Part shown: positions 17,821 to 27,048 of the stretch, piece after piece | Layout: the number at the start of each line of letters is the position of its first letter | Position numbering within the stretch: position 1 is the first letter of the stretch | NCBI RefSeq assembly: GCF_000686725.1 | Contig: NZ_JMLK01000008.1 | Location: 248,001 to 312,000 of the forward strand | DNA from: Clostridium akagii DSM 12554 | GTDB taxonomy: Bacteria; Bacillota; Clostridia; Clostridiales; Clostridiaceae | DNA: 64,000 nt | Direction of reading: 5' to 3' | Program-made: the position numbers and the translations under genes | The notes under the pieces: generated by a model | Told to the model about the DNA's origin: nothing | Databases searched by the model: none | What the model saw: the letters and a program-made list of their open reading frames with translations, nothing else

Positions 17821-18029
17821 CCATGATAGGGAAAAGTAAGTGTTTTTAAGTTTCACAGAGAGTAGGTTACTGCTGAAAACCTATATCCTAAAATTACTGA
17901 ATATCACCCTTGAGTTGCAAGCTGAATTTTAGTAGGCCTTGCCGGTAATCCGTTAAAGTTTCGAGTACACAATTTGGGTGGTACCGCGAACAGACTTCGC
18001 CCCAAGCATGGGCGAGGTCTGTTCTTTTT
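17821..18029 (+). promoter_or_regulatory. T-box riboswitch leader, probably isoleucine-specific
   Basis: The hallmark T-box TGGGTGGTACCGCG lies at 17975-17988 and is followed by a 15-bp GC-rich terminator stem (17988-18002 with 18010-18024) and a T-run; the T-box would pair upstream with uncharged tRNA to form the antiterminator. Stem I spans about 17825-17910, with an AGAGAGTAGG block near 17865. The likely specifier is ATC (Ile) at 17903-17905, followed by A as usual. Read-through occurs when tRNA-Ile is uncharged. Class certain; specifier inferred by eye. Confidence 0.93.
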
Positions 18030-18060
18030 ATATAAAATTATATTACAGGGGGCTTTTTCA

Positions 18061-18975
18061 ATGAATAATTCTTATGTAGTTTACAATGACAAAATCGTTC
18101 CAGAAAGTGAGGTAAGTATAAGTATCAGAAGCAAGGCTTTTAATTATGGTCTAGGATGTTTTGAAGGTATTAGGGCTTATTACAATAAAAGTGAAGATCA
18201 ACTTTACGCTTTTAGACTAGACGATCATTACACACGACTTCTACAATCTTGCAAGGCTCTTAATATACAAATACCTTATACAGTTCAGGAATTATCTAAA
18301 ATCACCTTAGAGCTTTTAAGAAAAAACAACTTCAAAACAACTACTTATATTAGACCTTTAGCTTATAAAGGTGGCGAAGGTATTGGACCAACACTTGCTG
18401 ATGATGACAATAGACTAGTAATTTACTGTCAGCCCTTAGAAAGTTATACTGGCAAAACAGAACTTAAAGTTGCCATAACTTCTTGGCAAAGACTTGAAGA
18501 TAATATGCTTCCTCCAAGAACTAAAGCTACTGCAGCATACCTTAATTCAGCACTGGCTTCTCTTGAAGTTACTAGTAAAGGTTATGACGAAGCAATTTTC
18601 TTAACTAATAACGGTCATGTATGTGAAGGTCCTGGTGAAAATCTATTCATTGTTAAAAAAGGTAAACTAATAACACCACCACCAAGTGACAACATATTAG
18701 AAGGCATAACGCGAGAAACAGTTATTGAACTTGCAAGAGAAGAATTGGGAATTGAAGTAGTTGAACGAAGTATATCAAGAACTGAACTATATGCTTCTGA
18801 TGAAGTATTTTTTAGTGGAACCGCTATGGAAGTTACTCCTGTTATTGAAGTTGATGACAGAATAATTGGTGATGGGACTAAAGGTGAAGTCTCTACTAAA
18901 ATAAAAGATTTATTCTTTGATATAACCACAAATAACAATCCTAAATACTCTAAATATTGTACTCCAGTATATTAA
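18061..18975 (+). CDS. ilvE: Branched-chain amino acid aminotransferase
   Basis: Fold-type IV PLP aminotransferase that interconverts Leu, Ile and Val with their 2-oxoacids. FNYGLGCFEGIRAY (27-40), the PLP lysine K155 in PRTKATAAYLNS, EGPGENLF and GITRETVIELA are all present; 304-305 residues is standard. I start at the ATG at 18061 behind a GGGGG site; the longer frame would run through the T-box terminator. Controlled by the T-box leader and followed 31 bp later by a LarA-family gene, so it is probably part of a small branched-chain amino acid operon. Confidence 0.95.
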   Translation: MNNSYVVYNDKIVPESEVSISIRSKAFNYGLGCFEGIRAYYNKSEDQLYAFRLDDHYTRLLQSCKALNIQIPYTVQELSKITLELLRKNNFKTTTYIRPLAYKGGEGIGPTLADDDNRLVIYCQPLESYTGKTELKVAITSWQRLEDNMLPPRTKATAAYLNSALASLEVTSKGYDEAIFLTNNGHVCEGPGENLFIVKKGKLITPPPSDNILEGITRETVIELAREELGIEVVERSISRTELYASDEVFFSGTAMEVTPVIEVDDRIIGDGTKGEVSTKIKDLFFDITTNNNPKYSKYCTPVY

Positions 18976-19006
18976 TTTCCATTATAAAAAATCTAAGGGG
19001 GTACAA

Positions 19007-20302
19007 ATGAGAAAAGAGAAATTTAAATTTGGTGATTCTAGTTTTGAAATTTCTGTAGATGAAGCTAACTTGCTAGATACAATTGTTAGTAAAACAATAT
19101 CCACAGGGAAAACGGAAGATGAAATGATATATGATGCTCTTAATCATCCTATTAATAGCAAAAAGCTTAGGGATATTGTTAAACCTTCTGATAAAATATG
19201 TATTGTTATTCCAGACGCCACAAGAGCTTGGCAAAAAACTTACAAGTTTTTACCTAAGGTGGTTGAAGAACTTAAACAAGCTGGTGTTCCTGATAAAAAT
19301 ATAATATTCCTTTCAGCTCTTGGTACTCATAGAAAACAAACCGCTGAGGAGCATGAAAATCTATTAGGTCCTGAGCTTATTAAAAGATTTAAAGTAATAG
19401 ATCACGATTGTTTTGATAAAGATGATTTGTCATATTTAGGTAAAACTAGTTATGACACTCCTGTATGGGTAAATAAACTTGCTTTAGAATGTGACCACCT
19501 TATACTTACCGGGGGAATAATTTATCATTTTCTTGTTGGATGGTCCGGTGGCAAAAAATCCATTTTACCTGGAATTTGCAGCTATGAAACAATTATGGCC
19601 AATCATCATCTTTCTTTATGTGAAACAATTGGTAGTGGTTCAAACCCATTAGTTAGATCTGGCAACATCATGGGCAATCCCATTCATAATGACATGATGG
19701 AGGCAGCTGCTCTTGTGAAACCATCATTTATGTTTAACGTGGTTATGACTCCTAGTGGAACCATAGCAGGAGCAGTAGCTGGTGATTACATAGATGCACA
19801 TACTAAAGGGCGAGACCTCGTTAGAAAAATAGATGGTGTTTCAACAAAAGAAAAAGGAGATCTTATAGTCGGTTCTGCTGGTGGATATCCTAAAGATATT
19901 AATTTATATCAATCCATAAAATCCATAATTAATATGAGGGAAGCAGCCAATGATAATGCTACTTTAATTTTAGTATCACAATGCAGAGAAGGACTTGGTG
20001 GTAATTCTGAAGTCCAAGATATTATATTAAATTATGATTCACTTTTAGATAGAGAAAAAAACTTACGAAAAGATTATAGCATCTCAAAATTTGTTGGATA
20101 CTACTTTTGTGAATCTGGATTTAAATATGATTTAATACTAGTCTCAGACCTAGATCCATCACTTGTAAAAAAAGCTGGAATAACTGTAGTTAAAACCCTT
20201 GACCAAGCGCTCCAGTTAACATACAAAAAAAGAGGTACTAACTTAAGAACCATACTTATGCCTCAAGCTGCAAATACTTTACCTATTATATCTAAGAATT
20301 AA
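19007..20302 (+). CDS. LarA-family nickel-pincer 2-hydroxyacid racemase
   Basis: 431 residues matching nickel-dependent lactate racemase across its length. Expected ligands and catalytic residues are in place: DATRAW (about 70-75), GTHR (106-109), H133 in DHDCFD, H174, K183/K184 in GWSGGKKSILPG and H200. Family members carry the nickel pyridinium-bis-thiocarboxylate cofactor and racemise various 2-hydroxyacids, not only lactate. Its place behind ilvE in a T-box operon suggests a 2-hydroxyacid from branched-chain metabolism as substrate; that is inference. Cofactor genes larB, larC and larE are not in the window and must be supplied elsewhere. A strong terminator follows. Confidence 0.88.
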   Translation: MRKEKFKFGDSSFEISVDEANLLDTIVSKTISTGKTEDEMIYDALNHPINSKKLRDIVKPSDKICIVIPDATRAWQKTYKFLPKVVEELKQAGVPDKNIIFLSALGTHRKQTAEEHENLLGPELIKRFKVIDHDCFDKDDLSYLGKTSYDTPVWVNKLALECDHLILTGGIIYHFLVGWSGGKKSILPGICSYETIMANHHLSLCETIGSGSNPLVRSGNIMGNPIHNDMMEAAALVKPSFMFNVVMTPSGTIAGAVAGDYIDAHTKGRDLVRKIDGVSTKEKGDLIVGSAGGYPKDINLYQSIKSIINMREAANDNATLILVSQCREGLGGNSEVQDIILNYDSLLDREKNLRKDYSISKFVGYYFCESGFKYDLILVSDLDPSLVKKAGITVVKTLDQALQLTYKKRGTNLRTILMPQAANTLPIISKN

Positions 20303-20334
20303 CTATTTAGAAAATAATTTAACTTGCTTTATGT

Positions 20335-20382
20335 AAAATAGCATATATTGAAATTTTAACTTTCAATATATGTTATTTTTTT
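20335..20382 (+). terminator. Terminator of the ilvE-larA-like operon
   Basis: Stem of about 18 bp (20335-20353 with 20361-20379, core CATATATTGAAA) followed by a T7 run. Confidence 0.88.
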
Positions 20383-20555
20383 GCTATTATGTAGGTTTAT
20401 TTTCCTTTATATGAATTTTATTCAAATTTATTTCACTAAAATATTAATATTTCGAAGAAAATTTTCATGTAATCGTTTTAGAGAACTTTTATTATTGTTA
20501 ACTTTAATATAAAATATATATAATATACTAATGTAAAAGAAAGGCGGCTTTATTA

Positions 20556-21041
20556 ATGGATTTGAAAAAGCTATTCGATTTGCAACGAGAATTAGATAGT
20601 AGAATATCAAAAGAACACCATTTACAAAATGATATGTTATTTTCAGAAAAAGCCCTTGCACTTCAAGTGGAATTTGGATCACTTGCAAATGAAACTCGGT
20701 GTTTTAAATATTGGTGTAACCAGAAATCATCCCCTCAAACCATTATTTTGGAGGAATATGTTGATTGCCTCTATTTTATACTAAGTGTTGGAATAGATAA
20801 GGACTTTGAGAACATTGAGCCTGTCCTATCCTGCTCTGTAAATAAAATTACGGAACAGTTTTTGGATTTATTTATTGATATCAATGATTTTTTAATTTGC
20901 TCATCCATAGATCACTACATAACTCTTTTCGAGGACTTCCTGAGTTTAGGTATTAATTTAGGTTTTACTGAAAATGATATAGAAAAAGCTTATTTAGATA
21001 AAAATTATGTAAATGCAGAAAGTAAAGCTACCGCTTATTAA
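20556..21041 (+). CDS. Dimeric dUTP diphosphatase (MazG-like all-alpha NTPase)
   Basis: Hydrolyses dUTP (often also dUDP) to dUMP and pyrophosphate, keeping uracil out of DNA. The metal-binding pattern is visible: LQVEFGSLANETRCFKYW (about 40-60, ExxNE-type) and EEYVDCLYFILSVG (about 70-85, ExxD). At 161 residues it is the usual size of Firmicutes dimeric dUTPases, related to phage Dut. It is a single gene between two terminators with an AAAGGCGG ribosome site. Confidence 0.87.
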   Translation: MDLKKLFDLQRELDSRISKEHHLQNDMLFSEKALALQVEFGSLANETRCFKYWCNQKSSPQTIILEEYVDCLYFILSVGIDKDFENIEPVLSCSVNKITEQFLDLFIDINDFLICSSIDHYITLFEDFLSLGINLGFTENDIEKAYLDKNYVNAESKATAY

Positions 21042-21095
21042 TTTACAATAATTAAAATTTTATGTATAACTTAATTTAATATTTTTTGAATTTTT

Positions 21096-21125
21096 GCATA
21101 AGATCAATTGAATCTTATGCTTTTT
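21096..21125 (+). terminator. Terminator of the dUTPase gene
   Basis: GCATAAGAT (21096-21104) and ATCTTATGC (21112-21120) followed by TTTTT. Confidence 0.85.
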
Positions 21126-21240
21126 AATTTAAATAGCTTAAACGAAATAAAAATTCAAAGATGTCCATTCTATTTTTTTCATAATACCCACTCAATAATT
21201 TCATCCTTTTTGGTTATACTAACCCTAGGATGGTGATTTT

Positions 21241-21672
21241 ATGATTGGTGTTATACTTTCAATATTATCTGGTTTATGTATGAGCCTTCAGGGTGTATTC
21301 AATTCAAGACTCAGTGAAAAGATAGGTCTTTTGGAAACTAATGTTTTTGTTCAAGGAACTGCCTTTTTATTGAGCACCATAATTTTAATAATTGCAGGAA
21401 AACATAATTTTAAAAATATAAAAGGTGTAAATAAAATATATCTGCTTGGTGGAGTTTTAGCGGTAATAATAATATATACTGTGATGAAAGGTATATCCTC
21501 TCTTGGCACAACCTATGCAATTTCCACAATACTTATTTCCCAACTTATAACTGCGGGAGTTATAGATGCTTTTGGTCTATTTGGAGCTAAAAAAATAAAC
21601 TTTGGTACAAATGAAATCCTTGGGGTGATAATAATGCTCACCGGAATCGTAATATTTAAATGGAAATCCTAG
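21241..21672 (+). CDS. DMT-superfamily small transporter, YdcZ/DUF606 type
   Basis: 143 residues with four to five hydrophobic segments and the family start GVILSILSGLCMSLQGVFNSRLSEKIG, containing the conserved Q-x2-FN motif; TTYAISTILISQL is the matching central block. Half-size DMT proteins of this type usually work as homo- or hetero-oligomers in the membrane. Substrate unknown. GGATGGTG just upstream is a weak ribosome site. It precedes the subtilase-like gene by 90 bp. Confidence 0.82.
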   Translation: MIGVILSILSGLCMSLQGVFNSRLSEKIGLLETNVFVQGTAFLLSTIILIIAGKHNFKNIKGVNKIYLLGGVLAVIIIYTVMKGISSLGTTYAISTILISQLITAGVIDAFGLFGAKKINFGTNEILGVIIMLTGIVIFKWKS

Positions 21673-21761
21673 CCCTAGCCTAAATTACATTTTTAAAATT
21701 GTAACCCCACAAATGCTTTAGAATATAATAATAATTGAAAGCTTTTATAAGGAGAAAAACC

Positions 21762-22964
21762 ATGTTCTCAATTAAAAAAAAACTAGACAAAGCTTTAAAA
21801 TGTGCCATAGACAATGACAGATTCAAAAGTTACAGAGTAATTATTCACTGCAATTCATTATTATCTAATGTGGAACATAAAATAAGAGCAACCAGAGGCG
21901 ATTTTATATGCAAAATAGAGGACATAAATTGTATTTGTGCAATTATCTCCTCAAGACAAATCTTAAGATTAATTGAAACACCGGAAATTAGTTTTATCAC
22001 TTTTGATGACTTTGCACATTTATGTTCTAATATAATAGCTACTCCCTCCAAGATAAGCCCTGACTTTGTTAATCCGTCAAAATATACAGGTACTGGAATA
22101 GGCATAGGCATAATAGATAGTGGTGTATACCCTCATCCCGATTTATTGGCTCCATCAAAACGAATTATAAAATTTATTGATATTGTAAATAACCTAAACT
22201 ACCCTTATGACGACAATGGTCAGGGCACCATTATAAATGGATTGATTTCTGGAAATGGTAATAGTTCCAAAGGAAAGCATGCAGGTATTGCACCAAAATC
22301 AAACCTTTATAACATAAAAGCCTTTAACTCCATAGGGAAAGCATATATATCTCATGTGTTTTATGCACTTAGCACTTTATTGCGTGAAAGCAATGAGTTT
22401 AACATAAAAGTAATATGCTTACCCTTTGAAATATACACTGAAGACGATTTTATTATATCTATGTTTAAAAAATTATTTGAAAAGGCTATTTCTTTAAATA
22501 TTGCTATTATTGTTCCAAGTGGTAGCAATGGTAACTTTAAAAGTTCAATTAGAGGGTTTGCATCACTAGACAGTTGTATAACTGTTGGTGGTTTAGATAC
22601 TACTGTGGGAACAATTAAGCCTTATGCTTTTTCATCAACAGGTCCCTGTGGCAAACTTACAAAACCCGACCTTTCTGCAGCTTGTGTTAACATATGCTCA
22701 TTGAGTTCAGATATAAATTATATTTCTGAAATAAATGGAGTAAAACGTTATCCCACAAAACTTAGCAATTATTATGCTACGTGTACTGGTACCTCTTGTG
22801 CTTGCGCTTATATAAGTGGGGTATGTTCACTGCTATTTGAAAAAGACCCTAATCTTCGCTACAAAGATATATTATCCCTATTAAAGGCTTCCTCGGATCT
22901 ATTAAGCTTTCCAAAGTGGCAGCAAGGAGAGGGGATTTTAGATTTAAATAAATTATTATGTTAA
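21762..22964 (+). CDS. Subtilase-fold (S8) protein lacking the catalytic histidine
   Basis: A 400-residue protein with the subtilisin fold: D119 in GIIDSGVYPHPD, N256 in PSGSNGN (oxyanion position) and S345 in GTSCACAYISG are present. The catalytic-His block, normally GHGTHVAG, reads GQGTIING, with Gln154 where His should be. The codon is CAG, one base from His. Upstream residues 1-110 look like a degenerate I9-type prodomain (YRVIIHCNS). No signal peptide, so intracellular, like AprX/IspA relatives. It may be a pseudoprotease with a binding role, or recently inactivated. Start chosen for AAGGAG 8 nt before the ATG. Its stop overlaps the convergent rnz stop. Confidence 0.85.
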   Translation: MFSIKKKLDKALKCAIDNDRFKSYRVIIHCNSLLSNVEHKIRATRGDFICKIEDINCICAIISSRQILRLIETPEISFITFDDFAHLCSNIIATPSKISPDFVNPSKYTGTGIGIGIIDSGVYPHPDLLAPSKRIIKFIDIVNNLNYPYDDNGQGTIINGLISGNGNSSKGKHAGIAPKSNLYNIKAFNSIGKAYISHVFYALSTLLRESNEFNIKVICLPFEIYTEDDFIISMFKKLFEKAISLNIAIIVPSGSNGNFKSSIRGFASLDSCITVGGLDTTVGTIKPYAFSSTGPCGKLTKPDLSAACVNICSLSSDINYISEINGVKRYPTKLSNYYATCTGTSCACAYISGVCSLLFEKDPNLRYKDILSLLKASSDLLSFPKWQQGEGILDLNKLLC

Positions 22965-23875
22965 TTATCTGAAATATACTTAAACGATTTGCAAAGCCTA
23001 TCCTCACCAATTATTACATTTTCGAAAATTTCCTGTACATTTTCTATGTGTGTTGCAGGTTCAGTTAAGGAAGGACTAAAATGTGTGAGCCATAGTTCTT
23101 TAACTGAGCCAACTTTTGCAAGTTCAGCTGCTTCTCTAAAAATCATATGCCTATTAATCTTAGCCTTTTCAATTTCTTCATCTTCACCGTACATACCTTC
23201 GCAAACAAATAAATCTGAATCTTTAATAAAATATATTAATTCATCTATAGGCCTTGTATCTGTAACATAACTAATTTTTATACCCCTTCTTGTTTTTCCT
23301 AAAACCATATCTGGAAGAAAGACCTTACCATCTTTATTGACCTCTTCCCCTAATTGTAATTTACTCCAAAGTTCCATGGGTACATTGTTATTATTAGCTT
23401 TCATAATGTCAAATTTCCTTTTTCTAATTGCTTCAATACTATATCCTATACATGGAATAGTATGGTCACATGCAATAGTTCTTATTACCATGTCATTGAA
23501 CGTTATTTCAGAGTTCCCCTCTTCTACCTCTATTAAGTTTAACTTATATGGTAAATTTTGCGCCACTACTAAAAGCCCTTCCATAACATATCCTAGCCCA
23601 AGAGGTCCTATTATATTTATTGGATCAGTCCTACCTGAATTTCCTATAGTCAGCAAAAGTCCAGGAAGCCCCATTACATGGTCTGCATGATAATGGGTAA
23701 GACAAATAGTATCTATCTTTTTAAATCCTGATCCAAGTATCTTCATTGAAACCTGAGTTCCTTCGCCACAATCGATTAAAATCTTTCTGCCATTAATGCT
23801 CACAAGAAGTGAAGTTAGTGTGCGGTTAGGAACCGGCATACTCCCTCCACATCCAAGTAAACAAACATCTATCAT
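22961..23875 (-). CDS. rnz: Ribonuclease Z
   Basis: Zinc endonuclease that trims the 3' ends of tRNA precursors lacking an encoded CCA. The MBL metal site LTHYHADH (59-66), the start LLGCGGSMPVPNRTLTS, later metal ligands in ACDHTIP, VTDTRP and WLTHFSP, and 304 residues all fit the long-established RNase Z family. Its ATG follows the ABC permease stop by 6 bp and uses a GGAG within the last permease codons, so it is translationally linked to the exporter genes. It ends in a 4-bp overlap with the convergent subtilase-like gene. Confidence 0.93.
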   Translation of the reverse strand: MIDVCLLGCGGSMPVPNRTLTSLLVSINGRKILIDCGEGTQVSMKILGSGFKKIDTICLTHYHADHVMGLPGLLLTIGNSGRTDPINIIGPLGLGYVMEGLLVVAQNLPYKLNLIEVEEGNSEITFNDMVIRTIACDHTIPCIGYSIEAIRKRKFDIMKANNNNVPMELWSKLQLGEEVNKDGKVFLPDMVLGKTRRGIKISYVTDTRPIDELIYFIKDSDLFVCEGMYGEDEEIEKAKINRHMIFREAAELAKVGSVKELWLTHFSPSLTEPATHIENVQEIFENVIIGEDRLCKSFKYISDN

Positions 23876-23881
23876 TTAATG

Positions 23882-25531
23882 TCACTCCTTTAATTCCATT
23901 TTAGAAAATAGCCAGTCACTTAGAACTATAAGTATAATTATTGTACAAATTGAACCTAAAGCAAAAGCAAGAAAAATAGCATAAGTTTGACTTGAAATAA
24001 AAAATCCCGTAATTACAGCAATTATAATTGATGGTATAAACATAAATATTTCTAATAAGTATATAAATATTGAATTTTTACCATCATCATAACTTGGCAT
24101 TATTAAAGTAAAAACAAGTACTCCCAGTAAAATCACGAAAACCGTAGTGGTAAGAACTATGAATATACTAAACACCTGCACAAATTTCATATTCACTGTA
24201 AAAATAAGAATTGGAAAAGTAAGAATTCCACAATAAATTATAGTATTTATAAAAGATATTAAATGAATAGCTAATATCTTATCTCTAGCTTTTCCTGGTA
24301 ATAAATATAAATATGAACTTCGTCTTTCATTCTTTAAAGGTGAAAGCATTGTTGGTATTATTATCGTTATACCAACAAACATAGATATGTAAATGGTCAT
24401 TATTGAATTTGCATTACCTTTTCTTATTAAATAAGATATCACTAAAAATGAGATGAACAAAAGTATCTTAAATGGACTGATAAAAACATTTTTGCCTTTC
24501 CTCTTTATTATCACCATAGTCTTCCACATAAAAGCCCAAGGCCCCTTGAATTCACCACTAACAACTACATTTATTCGTGTATTTTTTTTCTTTTTATTAT
24601 TCTCTGTATTTAAACTATCCATACCACCTTTTCTATTTTTAGCTGCTAGTTTTATTTTATGAATATGTTCTGCACTTTGCAAAGCTTCTTCATAATAGTC
24701 ATCTGCCATAAAAACAGTGAACCCTAAAACAGCAATATTCGTTATTAGTAAAGCCAGTGTCTGAAATCTTGGCATGCTCGTACCTGCAAAAGGATATAAC
24801 ATCATGACTTTAACCCACCCTATTACAGGTATATTTTCAATGGCCCTTCCATTTAACGTCTTCAAAAATCCTTGTAACAAATTATTACTTGTAGCAGTTT
24901 TAAATGCTATATAGGCAATAACTACCACAATAGATCCCTTTACAAAATATTTTATTCCATTACCTACTTTAAATTTAATTGATAGAAAATATACTAGGTA
25001 ACTTATACACTGCAGAAGTATTCCTGTAAGAAAAAATGCAATTATAACAAAAATCATCTTTGAACCATTTGCTGCAAAAGATCTTAAGATAATATACCAA
25101 TATATAACACATGTAATAATTAATATAAAAATTGTTTTAAATGAATTTCTAAACATAGTAAAAACATATATGGTTCTTGGGCTTATTGGTGATGTAAAAA
25201 GATAATTTGCATCTGAAACAGTAAACTGGCTTGGATTGTATTTTTCTACAGAAGAATAGAGTTTTGATAACACAATTATAAGGATAAGTGCCACAATTAC
25301 CGCCCCTGCAATATCAACTTTAGAACTTATATTATAAACCTTAAAATTCGAACTATTTCTGCTTGTTCTTTGAAATGAAGACCAAAATATAAAAAGGAAA
25401 GGAAAAATATACGTTATTATAGATTTTAAAAATGTGAGTGGATTATGGATAGAATCCTTTATTACATTTTTAATCATGATAATTTCTAGCCATATTAGAT
25501 TTGAAAAATCTTTAATGGGGTTATTTTTCAT
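23882..25531 (-). CDS. ABC exporter permease
   Basis: 549 residues with about 12 hydrophobic segments in two blocks (residues about 30-270 and 345-545) joined by a charged cytoplasmic stretch (about 285-325). It matches the putative ABC-exporter permease family that accompanies EcsA-like ATPases; FTVSDANYLFTSPISPRTIYVF near residue 105 is a conserved block. Its start codon overlaps the end of the ATPase gene, so both are made together. Substrate unknown; peptide or lipid export are typical guesses for such pairs. Confidence 0.82.
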   Translation of the reverse strand: MKNNPIKDFSNLIWLEIIMIKNVIKDSIHNPLTFLKSIITYIFPFLFIFWSSFQRTSRNSSNFKVYNISSKVDIAGAVIVALILIIVLSKLYSSVEKYNPSQFTVSDANYLFTSPISPRTIYVFTMFRNSFKTIFILIITCVIYWYIILRSFAANGSKMIFVIIAFFLTGILLQCISYLVYFLSIKFKVGNGIKYFVKGSIVVVIAYIAFKTATSNNLLQGFLKTLNGRAIENIPVIGWVKVMMLYPFAGTSMPRFQTLALLITNIAVLGFTVFMADDYYEEALQSAEHIHKIKLAAKNRKGGMDSLNTENNKKKKNTRINVVVSGEFKGPWAFMWKTMVIIKRKGKNVFISPFKILLFISFLVISYLIRKGNANSIMTIYISMFVGITIIIPTMLSPLKNERRSSYLYLLPGKARDKILAIHLISFINTIIYCGILTFPILIFTVNMKFVQVFSIFIVLTTTVFVILLGVLVFTLIMPSYDDGKNSIFIYLLEIFMFIPSIIIAVITGFFISSQTYAIFLAFALGSICTIIILIVLSDWLFSKMELKE

Positions 25532-26252
25532 CTTGAGTCACCTCTAAAAATAAATCTTCTAGTGATGAATTTTCATCTGAATGCGTTCTTTCTCTTAACT
25601 CTTCTATTGTTCCTTCTGTGATAATTTTTCCTTTTTTCATAATTATCACTCTATCACAAAAACCTTCTGCTGAATCAAGCATATGGGTACTAACAAGTAT
25701 GCTCTTTCCTTCTTGTTTAAGACCCTTAAAAGCGTCTTTTAGTTCCCTCATTGCCTTTGGGTCAAGTCCCACTAAAGGTTCATCTACAAGAAACACATCT
25801 GGTTTATGAATTAGTGCACAGCAAATTGATACCTTTTGTTTCATTCCTTTTGATAAATCTCTTCCAAGATCATTTCGTTTTTCTAGCAGATCAAACCTTT
25901 TTAGGATCTTTTCGGCCTCTTCTTCCCAATCTTTTAGATAATAGGCAAGTGCCATAAATTTAAGATGCTCCCAAACCGTAAGCATTGGATAAATATCTGG
26001 GGTCTCAGGAATGTATGCAAGCTTATATTTAGATTCCTGAACCTTATTGCTAAATCCATCAACCAAAACTTCTCCTGAATTTTTCCTTAATAATCCTAGG
26101 ATACATTTAATAGTTGTAGTTTTTCCAGCTCCATTGGGCCCTATAAGTCCAACAATTTCCCCTTCTTCTAAATGAAAAGACACTCCATCTACAGCTATAT
26201 TTTTTCTAAACTCTTTCCTTAAATTTATAATTTCTAAAACCTTATTCCCCAT
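25521..26252 (-). CDS. ABC exporter ATP-binding protein
   Basis: About 243 residues with Walker A GPNGAGKTTT, signature LSKGMKQKV, Walker B DVFLVDEPLVGLDP and H-loop STHMLD. The signature LSKGM and short length fit the EcsA/YxlF-type drug and peptide exporters. I start at the ATG at 26252, 9 nt after GGGGG; the 21-codon upstream extension has no support. It drives the permease encoded immediately downstream, with rnz as a third gene in the transcript. Confidence 0.9.
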   Translation of the reverse strand: MGNKVLEIINLRKEFRKNIAVDGVSFHLEEGEIVGLIGPNGAGKTTTIKCILGLLRKNSGEVLVDGFSNKVQESKYKLAYIPETPDIYPMLTVWEHLKFMALAYYLKDWEEEAEKILKRFDLLEKRNDLGRDLSKGMKQKVSICCALIHKPDVFLVDEPLVGLDPKAMRELKDAFKGLKQEGKSILVSTHMLDSAEGFCDRVIIMKKGKIITEGTIEELRERTHSDENSSLEDLFLEVTQDEK

Positions 26253-26398
26253 TATTTTATGCCCCCTGTTATTTATTAGTGTTGTAATGACATAGTACAC
26301 AAAATTTTGCCACAAGTCAATATAATTTTACATTTTGCTGAATTTAAAACAATTCTAGCCATTTGAATATACTTTTTGAATATGTTAAAATAGTCAGA

Positions 26399-26422
26399 AT
26401 ACTAAGAATATTATTTTAGTAT
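26399..26422 (+). promoter_or_regulatory. Dyad upstream of ferritin gene
   Basis: ATACTAA (26399-26405) and TTAGTAT (26416-26422) around a 10-nt AT centre, 30 bp before the ferritin start. Possible operator for an iron or peroxide regulator; it does not clearly match Fur or PerR consensus. Confidence 0.4.
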
Positions 26423-26452
26423 GTTAGAATGTAGCTAGAAAGGGTGATTGTA

Positions 26453-26962
26453 ATGATAAGTGATAAATTATTTTCTGCACTAAATGACCAAGTTAACTAT
26501 GAGTTTTACTCAGCACAAATTTATTTAGCAATGCAAGCCTATTGTGCTTCTGAAGATTTAAACGGCTTTGCAAACTTCTTTAAAGTTCAAGTAGAAGAGG
26601 AAAGATTTCATGCTTCAAAATTCTTTGACTACATAATCGATATGAACGGAAAAGTTATAATAACTGGTTTTGAAAATCCCGATACCGATTTTAATTCAAT
26701 GCTAACAGTATTTAAAAATACCTTAGAACATGAACAAATTGTTACTAAGAGAATCTATAATCTTATGGATATAGCAACAGAAGAAAAAGAACATGCAACT
26801 ATAAGTTTTTTAAAATGGTTTATTGATGAACAAATCGAAGAAGAAAAAACAGACAATTCAATCATAAAAAAATTACAAAGAATAGGTGAAGACAAAGCGG
26901 CTCTTTACATGCTAGATGCTGAACTTATGCTAAGAGTGTTCACACCACCAACACCAGTTTAA
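26453..26962 (+). CDS. ftn: Ferritin (FtnA type)
   Basis: 169-residue iron-storage protein that forms a 24-subunit shell. All ferroxidase-centre ligands are visible at the usual positions: E17, E50, H53, E94, Q127 and E130. No haem-binding Met of bacterioferritin type is implied. I start at ATG 26453 (MISDKLFSALNDQ) with GAAAGGG about 9 nt upstream; the GTG at 26444 overlaps the ribosome site. Monocistronic with a strong bidirectional terminator after it. In an anaerobe it limits iron-driven oxidative damage during oxygen exposure. Confidence 0.95.
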   Translation: MISDKLFSALNDQVNYEFYSAQIYLAMQAYCASEDLNGFANFFKVQVEEERFHASKFFDYIIDMNGKVIITGFENPDTDFNSMLTVFKNTLEHEQIVTKRIYNLMDIATEEKEHATISFLKWFIDEQIEEEKTDNSIIKKLQRIGEDKAALYMLDAELMLRVFTPPTPV

Positions 26963-26981
26963 ATCCTGTGACAAGTTATTC

Positions 26982-27045
26982 AAAAAAACAAAGAAGTACA
27001 TAGAGATTGATGTAAATCAAATCTATGTACTTCTTTTGTTTTTTC
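26982..27045. terminator. Bidirectional terminator between ferritin and nucleotidase genes
   Basis: About 22-bp near-perfect stem (core AAGAAGTACATAGA, complement TCTATGTACTTCTT) flanked by A- and T-runs; serves both convergent genes. Confidence 0.9.
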
Positions 27046-27048
27046 AAG

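Noticed and set aside
17974-18060. Longer start for ilvE within the T-box
   Set aside because: The extension would translate the T-box terminator stem; the ATG at 18061 has the ribosome site and the family's usual start.
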